NCBI GenBank assembly: GCA_022559845.1 | Contig: CM040118.1 | Span: 442,120,053-442,184,052 of the forward strand | Length of the DNA: 64,000 nucleotides | From: Amorphophallus konjac | Taxonomy: Eukaryota > Streptophyta > Magnoliopsida > Alismatales > Araceae | Reading direction: 5' to 3' | Shown here: positions 57,041 through 64,000 of the stretch, piece by piece | How the letters are laid out: each line of letters begins with the position of its first letter | How positions within the stretch are numbered: position 1 is the first letter of the stretch | Program-made: the position numbers and the translations under genes | Notes under the pieces: model-generated | Database searches by the model: none | What the model was told of the DNA's origin: nothing | Seen by the model: the letters and a program-made list of their open reading frames with translations, nothing else

Positions 57041-58200
57041 TTGATAGCCGAGCGAGGTCGGTACGATATATCATAGGCCCCGAGCATGATGGCCCATTTG
57101 ACGAGGCATCCTGATACTTCAGGGTGAGCGAGGATCCTCTTCAACGGTTCGCCGGTCAGCACGGTAATAGAATGCCCTTGGAAATAGGGTCAGAGGCGCT
57201 TGGCCACGGTAACCAACGCTAGCACGAGTTTATCGGTTGTGGGGTACCTTCTCTCGGCCTCGTTGAGCACCTTGCTGGTGTAGTAGACCGGTCTCTCGAC
57301 TCCCAAGTCATTTCTGACCAGGACTGAGCTAACTGTAGATGGGGTTGCTGAGAGATAAAGACACATGGCTTCGCCTGGGACAGGCTTGGATAGCACCGGG
57401 GGTGAAGCCAGGAATTCTTTAAGCTCAGCAAACGCTCTTTGGCATTCCTCGTCCCATTCGAACGTAGCAGATGCCAATTTGGGCCCCCTCAAAAGCTTGA
57501 AGAAAGGTAGGCATCGTTCGGCCGCACGGGACTGGAACCTGCTGAGTGCAGCAATGCGCCCGGTCAGGCGTTGGACGTCTTTGATGTAGGTAGGTGAGCG
57601 CATGTCAAGGATGGCTTGGACCTTGTTGGGGTTGGCCTCGATCCCACGTTGGGTGACTAAGAAACCTAGGAATTTCCCGGATCTTACTCCAAAGGCGCAC
57701 TTGATAGGATTGAGCTTCATATTGTACCTCAGGAGGGTGTCGAAGGTTTCGTCTAGGTCGGCGAAGTGGTCCTCGGCCTTGGGGGTCTTGACGAGCATGT
57801 CGTCAATATAGGCCTCGACATTCCGGCCGAGCTATCCCTCGAACATATCGTTGACCAGCCTCTGGTACTTGGCTCCAGTGTTCTTCAACCCAAAAGGCAT
57901 CCGGGTGTAGCAATATACGCCGAAGTCGGTGATAAAGGCGGTCTTCTCGATGTCTTCTGGATTCATTCTGATCTGATGATAACCAGAATAGGCGTCCAAG
58001 AAACTGAGTATCTCGTTGCCCGATGTTGAGTCAACCAGTTGGTTGATGCTTGGCAGCGGATAGCAGTCTTTAGGGGTGGCCTTATTCAAGTCGGTGAAGT
58101 CCACGCACATCCGCCATTTTCCTGAAGCTTTTGGCACCAGGATGACGTTGGCTAGCCACGTCGGGTACAGGACCGGTCTAAAAAGGCCGGTCTTTTACCC
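57041..58200 (-). pseudogene. Tat-A reverse transcriptase and first RNase H
   Basis: RT: GKWRMCVDFTDLNKATPKD at 58119, FLDAYSGYHQIRM near 57990, YTRMPFGLKNTGA near 57900, and the catalytic AYIDDMLVK near 57805. RT thumb and RNase H follow: LTGRIAALSRFQSRAAE at 57560, LYLSATPSTVSSVLVR, VYYTSKVLNEAERRYP, and LVLALVTVAKRL-stop-PYFQGH at 57190. Stops at 57834-57832 (TAG before LGRNVEAY) and 57192-57190 (TGA in RLxPYFQ) are at positions that are Gln- or Arg-like in relatives. It copies element RNA to DNA; this copy is dead. Confidence 0.9.
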
Positions 58201-58301
58201 CTTGGTGACTTGTTCCTTGATGATCGCCTGCTTCTCTGGTGCATGCTTCCTTCTCCGTTGTTGTACGGGTTTGATGATTGTGTCAACGTTGAGCTTATGC
58301 A

Positions 58302-58979
58302 TCACCATCTCTTCTGGTATCTCGGGGAGCTGATCATCAGACCACGCGAAGACTCTTTGTATTGTTGTTGGACCTCAGATGGTAGGTCGGCTCCAATCTT
58401 AACTCCTAGGGTCGGGTGGTCGTTTAGAAAAACCACTAGCAATTCGCCTCCAGGTTCGGCGATTGCGGATTTTTCTTCGACTTCCCGGGGGCCCTTGTTC
58501 TTCCCGTCCGGCCTTGTGGCCTCTACCGAGATGTTGTAGCACCTTCTGGCCGTGTCTTGGTTACCTCGGACTTCCCCCAACCCGTCTTTGGTGGGGAACT
58601 TCATCTTTTGGTGATAGGTAGAGGGCACCGCTTTCGTTCGGCTGAGGATTCCTCGGCCGAAGATGGCGTTGTATGCTATCATACCTATGATCACTATGAA
58701 GTCCACCATGACCGTAACGATTTTGGGTGGGGTGCCGAGAGTAACCGACAGGCTTAGGGCTCCCTCGGGATAAGTGGCCTGGCCATTGAACCCGCAAAGA
58801 GGGGTTCGGATCGGGCGGAGTTTAGACGGATCCTCCCCCATCTTAAGGAAACAATCATAAGATAATACATCAGGGGCACTCCCATTGTCAACTAGAATCC
58901 TATCTACGTTACAATGGTTTATTGTGGCCGATATGACTAGGGCGTCGTCGTGCGGGGTGCTTATCCCTTCCAAGTCTTA
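58302..58979 (-). pseudogene. Tat-A aspartic protease
   Basis: The frame has the active-site region ILVDNGSAPDVLSY near 58905, LCGFNGQATYPEGAL and YNAIFGRGIL, closely matching Tat-B 22380-22990. A TAA at 58979-58977 cuts it from gag, where Tat-B has CAA. The frame ends near the RT start with GVKIGADLPSE. Confidence 0.88.
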
Positions 58980-60659
58980 GTTGGAGAAGACTATGACCTG
59001 GGGCTCACTTGGCGGGGCCCTAGGAGGCTCGGTGGCTCGGCTTGCCCGCTCAGCATGACGCTTCCTTCCTCGACCACTGTCTCCTCCTGATGCAGCTCCT
59101 CCAGCGATGACGTTGATATGGACCCCTCGGGGGGTGTTGTCGATTTCCTCTGGGGCGCCTCGGTCTTCCTTGCGCTCCGCTACGAACCGGGATAGGTGTC
59201 CCTGACGGACGAGGCGCTCGATCTCATCCTGGAGCTGGTGGCAATCACTGGTGTGGTGCACGTGATCGCTGTGGAACAGGTTGTGCTTGCTGCGGCTGCG
59301 ATTTTTCGATCTCATTGGCTCGGGTTAGCGGAGGAGGCCCGAGCCCTTGATGTCCTCGTAAATCTCGTAAATTGGAGTGGTTAGAGGAGTATACCTCTCG
59401 TACTTTCGTGACGGTTCCTTGCGTTCCCCGTCTCGATTCCGCCTCTTTCCTGGACCCGAACTTGGCTCGGGTGCCCGTGTCTTGTCCCCCTCCAGACCCG
59501 AGCCGGTTGCATCTCGGCATGCGCTGAGCACCTCTTCGCACTCGGCATGGCGCAAAGCCAGGGTCACTAGCTCGGCAAGGGTCGAGGGAGGGTGGAGGAC
59601 AAGCTCGCGGCGGAGGTTCTCGTCGCGGGTGCCCCCGGTCAGTACGGTTATGGCCGAAGCGACGTCCAGGCGGGGGATCCTCAGGGCTTCCGATTTAAAT
59701 CGGGTAATGTAAGCCCAAAGCTTCTCCCCTTGCGCCTGTTTGAGGGCCAAAAGCCCCGCCACCGACCTTGGGGGACCGCTCCCGGTGAAACTCTCTTTGA
59801 AGACTCGCCCAAACTGCTTGAAGTCTCGGATGGATCCGGAGGCGAGGGCCCGGAACCAGGCTTGGGCGCCTTGGACTGGGGTAGTCACAAAGGCTCGGCA
59901 TTTGATGGCGTTGGACGCTCCGTGAAGGGTCATCAGGGCATCGAAACTTTCGAAATGATCGGTCGGGTCACCCTGGCCGTCATAAGGCTTGAAGGTCGGG
60001 ATGGAGGTTCTGGGAGACACCTCTACCTTCAAGATACAGTCGGAGAACGGGGATTCCTCCTCGTCCTCCGTGGAAGAGACCTTCTGCAGGGCGAGTAGGG
60101 CGTGCTCCTGTTCTACAAAATGCCTCTCAAATTCTCGCAGTCGGAGGGATAGCTCCGGCTGTCGCTGCGCCGTGGGGCTGGGGGGACTTTCTGGGTGCTC
60201 CCCGGGGACTTCGGTCTCCGAGTTCAGGCGACGTGCCCCAGGTTTTCCCCTTTTTGGCGTGGAGGAAGCCTCTTGCTCTGGAGGAGGGGCTTGTGAGGGT
60301 CCTCCTGATCTGTTACGGATAATCTGCCGGCCTCGGAGGGTAAAGCGGCCTCCGGCGGTGTGTTGTGGCACGTTCTCGCGGGGAGGGCTCTCTGGAGGGG
60401 CGCGTGACCTTCCATCCCTGGCCGCCTGGGTCCTCATGAGTTCTACGAGGATATCTAGTTTCACGTTGAGGTCTTGGAAGGTGTCAGCGCCGCCGTTGAG
60501 TGGTAGCCCTACCGTCGTAGGGGGAGGGGGTGGTCCGTTGGCGGGGGTACTGGCATTGGATGGGGGATTTTGCGAGGCCTGAGAGGGGCCTTCCCCCGCC
60601 GCTATCATGGCCTTTTTCCTCTCGCCGGTGGATCTCCTCCCTAAACTTCTTCACACCAT
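58977..60659 (-). pseudogene. Tat-A gag
   Basis: By comparison with Tat-B the start is ATG 60659-60657. Its third codon is TGA (60653-60651) where Tat-B has CGA, so only an internal ATG at 60608 opens the 427-codon frame. The core is TFKPYDGQGDPTDHFESF, TPVQGAQAWFRAL, FKQFGRVFKESFTG and LRRELVLHPPSTLAEL. The zinc-like NLFHSDHVHHTSDCHQL and Tat signature TPRGVHINVIAGG follow a TAA (59327-59325) that replaces CAA. Gag forms the particle that packages the RNA. Confidence 0.9.
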
Positions 60660-60678
60660 ACTGGCTTTTTGATCGTTT

Positions 60679-60694
60679 CCCACAGACGGCTCCA
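60679..60694 (-). other. Tat-A primer-binding site
   Basis: TGGAGCCGTCTGTGGG on the minus strand, two bases from the 5' LTR. Same type as Tat-B. Confidence 0.8.
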
Positions 60695-60696
60695 GA

Positions 60697-61455
60697 TGAA
60701 GAGGCGTGATCTCTTGCTTGTCCTGAGCGGGGTAGATGATCACCTGATAGTGAACTGTAAAGAAGGGAAACGGATTAGTGGGCCCAGGGATGATTCCCTA
60801 GGGTAAACCCTCTGATGCTTAAGTCAGTCGAGCAATGATGGAAGCGATGAAGGGAGGAGGAAGGAGATGCACGAGATCCCTCTACACCAAGGTGGTGAAG
60901 TGGTTCCTGCTCAGGGGGTATAGGTCTGTGCTAGCCCTTACCTTTCGTTGGAGGTAGTCCCAGGTTTATATAGTGCACTGGCTTCATGAGTCCCGTAAGC
61001 TGAGGGGTTTCAGGCGGGCGTTACATCCTCAATGTGAGATCTTTATAGCCTTGAGGGATCATGGGCTCCTTATCCTCATAAACTCATGCTCATAAAGGGT
61101 TCTCAACGGCAGCATGTATAAGCAATCATCGGTCATCTCGAGCATAAAAGGTGCCAATCCTGTCTGGGCGATAGGCATAGCTCGGTTGAGGATAGGTCGG
61201 AGTGGGCGCTGAACGGCTGCCCTTATCCCGGTGAGGGGATAGATCGGGCATGGGTCTTTCTCTGACCTGGCCGACGCTTGGGCCTTCCGAGCCTAAGGGC
61301 CGCTGAGGAAGGGTGTGATCCTGAGTGAACATATTTGGGCTTTCTAGCTTAAGTGGGCCCTGCGGGGCTGTCACTTAGATGAGTTGGGCCTCGTTTGGTC
61401 CTGATGGACCTAGTTTGGCCGCTTTCTAGATGGGCTACAGAAATCCCCCTCTCCA
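60697..61455 (-). repeat. Tat-A 5' LTR
   Basis: 759 bp, TGGAGAGGGG to GCCTCTTCA on the minus strand, followed outside by gttat, the target duplication. Confidence 0.93.
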
Positions 61456-62378
61456 GTTATGTTAGGTGTTCATCTTAGTAGGATTCATGTTCTTTATACA
61501 CTTTGGATTACTTTTAAACTTATGCTAATTTCATGCCAAACCTATACTCTTGTATTAATGAGCATAATTTCATATGGTTCATGGACATGTCTAGTTTTGA
61601 TTTGATCACTGTTTTATCACGATCCTTGTCATCTAAAGTCTTTTCTTAAGTACATGACACATATTCTAGTACGATGTCATTAGATACACTTTACACTATA
61701 GGCACACTTTCTTGGACTTGTGATCCTCTCCATTAGATATTCCTTCCACGGGACTAAGTGATCTTATTTCAAGGCCTCTGTAAGTCTCTGTGAGCCTGGG
61801 ATTCCCACTAGGACGCCGAGTTGGTTGTACCATCAAAACCCAAATTGTCTAAGAAAGCACTTGCACTACCGGCATTTTTCTGAGTCTTGGCTAGAAACGG
61901 TCCTCTCATGACCGTTAAAGGCCCTATAACGGTCGGATGGAGACCGCTTCTACCCAAAAACGGTCATCTCATGATCACATTTGTACTCTGAGTCAAGTCT
62001 TTTTGTTTTGGCTTTGAACCGATTGAAACGGTCCTGACTCAACCGCATGAATCTGCTTAACGGTCTGTACATGACCGCATGACTCGCTAAACGGTCCAGT
62101 AAATGACCGCAAGGTCCTTGACTTTATCTAACCTGAGGTTTGACCTTTGGGTTGGGTTTTATAAGTTCCTAGGTTGTCTAATGATTGCTTGGGTCTTAAC
62201 ACTTGTCAAATAAGATATTGATAACTTATGGAAAGTAAAGAATGTACCGTTATGCTACTGAATTTTTCTAGCATAACCTTTTTCTAAATCAACCTTGAAC
62301 TCTCATATTCTTATTTGGTGCATTCTTACCTTGGTATTTGCTATCATGAAACTATAGTTTGAACTTGTAACATTATTG
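61456..62378. other. Target DNA of Tat-A; no gene
   Basis: This is the continuation of 43788-43822 across the Tat-A insertion. It is A/T-rich with a cluster of acggtc/gaccg words at 61896-62112, like those in 42240-43560. No protein or RNA gene is recognised. Confidence 0.5.
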
Positions 62379-62479
62379 TGTTGAGTCTTGTTGAATCTTT
62401 ACATGTTTTGATGATGACAACACTATAAGTCTTAGTAGTATTCAGAAATATGTCTTCACTTCAGGTATACAAGGACTGT

Positions 62480-63430
62480 CTTCGTGTTGGTTTCCCTGAA
62501 CCTCATGTCATTCTTGCTTCGTGTCCACACCTCGTGTCAGTGTCTGTCTTCGCCTTTGTGTTAAATTCAGCTCGTGTCGTTTTCATCTTCGAGTTGTTCT
62601 TCTACTTCCACCATTTCATCACGTGTCGAGATAGCCGTGTTGTCTCTCACTTCGTGCAGCCTATGTGACTGTGTTGTCCCCATGTCATCCTTAGTTCATG
62701 TCGTGCTTGTGTATTTCTGTCTTCGAGTCATTTTTTCGCTGGATCTTTACGTCGGTCTAGGTTCAAGTGTCATTTCACTTCGTGTCGATTTTACTCCTCT
62801 ATGTCTCCGTGTTGTTTTTTTTGTATTCGTAACTTCGGAGTGTTTGTTGTTACAGTAACACTTCGTGTCGTTATTGTTTTACTTCGTGTTGTTTTCTTTC
62901 TACCTCGTGTCGTTCTCTTTGTAGTATCTGTTTTGTCACCTTTGGACTTCGTGTCGTTTGTCTTGTGACCTCGTGTCGTTTTTGTTCTGTAACCACACTT
63001 CGTGTTGGTTACTGTTCTTCTTGTGACTTCGTGTCATGTTTCCAGACCTCGTGTTGTTTTCATCTTCGTGTCCTTTTTTACTCCGTGTCGATTTCAGTTT
63101 TTGTCTTCATGTTGATTTCAACCCATGTCAATTACTGTTTCATTTTTGTGTTGTTTTCATTCCGTGTCATTTTTTGTTCCACTGCGTGCAGAACATTGCA
63201 GCACCTCGTATTGCTTCTGTGCCACCACCTTGTGTCACTCTCTTCATTATGTCTGTTCTGTCACAGTATACCTCGTGTCGTTTTCTGTGTGAACCTCGTG
63301 TCGCTTCTCTCTGTCCTCTAGTTGCATCTCGTGTCATCTTCCTTGTTGTGTTAGCCTTGTTCTTTGTATCACAGTTCGTTCACTTCCAACCTCGTGAAGT
63401 AGTCACCCTGTGTTGACATTACATACCTCG
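62480..63430 (+). repeat. Degenerate CTTCGTGTCG minisatellite in an LTR
   Basis: The word YTCGTGTCGTTTT and close variants recur some 30-40 times at irregular 15-35-bp steps, all in the same orientation (clear copies near 62569, 62788, 62861, 62880, 62907, 62947, 62970 and 63272). Confidence 0.8.
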
Positions 63431-63567
63431 TGCGCCTTAGCTTTAAATAAGCATGCAGCGAACTCTGATTGACTAATGGTGTTAATCTCATTACAGGTCC
63501 GAGGAAGAACATTTCAGACACCTGGGCTGCACGTGATCCGATGCTGAAGGAACAAATATAAAGAGGG

Positions 63568-63647
63568 CACGTGGCAGGAAGGTTCTAGGATCGAGCGTGG
63601 GAGGCACACGTGTTCAGTGCCCTATTCATCTGCTGTGGCTATAAAGA
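63568..63647 (+). promoter_or_regulatory. G-boxes and TATA box of the right-edge LTR
   Basis: CACGTG occurs at 63568-63573 (as CACGTGGC, an ABRE-type form) and 63607-63612. The TATA word ctataaaga is at 63639-63647. The spacing fits a plant core promoter with bZIP/bHLH sites. Confidence 0.5.
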
Positions 63648-64000
63648 AAAACCTTTCGCCCACCGATGAAGGGTGATCAGAGCTAAGAAAGAAAAGGCAA
63701 TGTTACAGAGAGCTCGATCCAGCAGAAGAAGAAAAAGAAAAGAGAGAGAGATAGTGCTCGTGTGAAAGAGGAAGAGAGTGTAAGAGAAAGAAAGAGAGAT
63801 AGAGAGTGAGTGAGAGAGCTCGTGGAGAAGAAGAAAGAAGTTTACCTGAAGATCTGTCTTCACTGGACCGTGGATCAGATCCAGGCCAGTCAGCTCTGTT
63901 AGGAGCCAAATTGTGCATTTCGTGTTTCAGCTTCTGTTTGCTGAAGTTATTTTCGTTTATTATTTTTTTTCCTTTGTTTTCTGGTTTGTTGTGCTTTCCG

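Larger units (their letters stand above)
43823..61455 (-). mobile_element. Tat-A: complete-ended Ty3/gypsy Tat-lineage element
   Basis: Two 759-bp LTRs (43823-44581 and 60697-61455) are flanked by the identical 5-bp target duplication gttat (43818-43822 and 61456-61460). Sense is minus: primer site, gag, protease, RT, RNase H, a second archaeal-type RNase H, integrase, a long 3' region with an antisense gene, and a polypurine tract. The RT-RNaseH-aRNH-integrase order is the mark of the plant Tat lineage. Without the nested 6.5-kb insertion the element is about 11.1 kb. Many stops and a catalytic change in integrase show that it is inactive. Confidence 0.93.
62379..64000 (+). repeat. Copia-like LTR start and promoter (runs off window)
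   Basis: Words near 62379-62425 (tgttgagtcttgttgaatc, ttttgatgatgacaac) match the start of SIRE-like copia LTRs. A promoter with TATA at 63639 follows, then a purine-rich transcribed leader. No gag is reached before the window ends. Short Cys/Ser/Phe-rich frames at 62450-63416 are readings of the repeat and are not supported as genes. Confidence 0.55.

Overview
This window is plant nuclear repeat DNA. I recognise no ordinary cellular gene, rRNA, tRNA or CRISPR array. The plant assignment rests on the element families: a CACTA (En/Spm) transposon with TNP2, DUF4216 and Transposase_24-type genes; Ty3/gypsy Tat-lineage elements with a second RNase H and an antisense PF04195-type gene; SIRE-like Ty1/copia elements with initiator-Met primer sites; a plant L1-type LINE; and a retroelement-style plant mobile domain (PMD) gene. 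The quantity and depth of nesting point to a large, repeat-rich angiosperm genome. I cannot name the species.

Layout. 1-7119: a plus-strand non-autonomous LTR element (Retro1) with LTRs of about 2 kb and one uninterrupted 902-codon frame that joins a gag-like N-terminus to an integrase C-terminal module, with no protease, reverse transcriptase or integrase core between them. It sits inside a coding exon of a minus-strand CACTA element (7120-15014). That CACTA element holds a five-exon array in about 120-bp units, a TNP2 pseudogene, a decayed LINE (about 11665-13690), a G-rich leader and a terminus ending at 15014. 15015-19899: a minus-strand gypsy-type LTR, a 28-bp minisatellite and a broken gypsy pol. 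19901-23016: the 5' LTR and gag-protease of a Tat element (Tat-B). 23017-26375: GC-rich DNA with five strong hairpins and a TATA box. 26376-31602: a nine-exon PMD pseudogene. 31603-40498: two nested minus-strand SIRE-like copia elements. 40583-43787: two LTR-like segments. 43823-61455: a complete-ended Tat element (Tat-A) with a perfect 5-bp target duplication (gttat) and 759-bp LTRs. Tat-A is split at 47063-53558 by a short-interior, giant-LTR element (two 3.1-kb LTRs around 252 bp). 61456-64000: Tat-A target DNA, then the start of another copia-like LTR carrying a CTTCGTGTCG minisatellite and G-box/TATA promoter motifs.

How the parts relate. The order of insertion can be read from interruptions: Retro1 and the LINE went into the CACTA element; Tat-B went into the gypsy pol; copia-1 went into copia-2; the giant-LTR element went into the antisense gene of Tat-A. 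Most premature stops are explained by C-to-T change at CAG, CAA or CGA codons, as expected for methylated, silenced repeats. Tat-A and Tat-B act as sense controls for each other. The most unusual items are the Retro1 fused frame, the CACTA tandem-exon array, the PMD gene with twelve C-to-T-type stops and no frameshift in its long first exon, the giant-LTR short-interior element, and the hairpin array upstream of the PMD gene.
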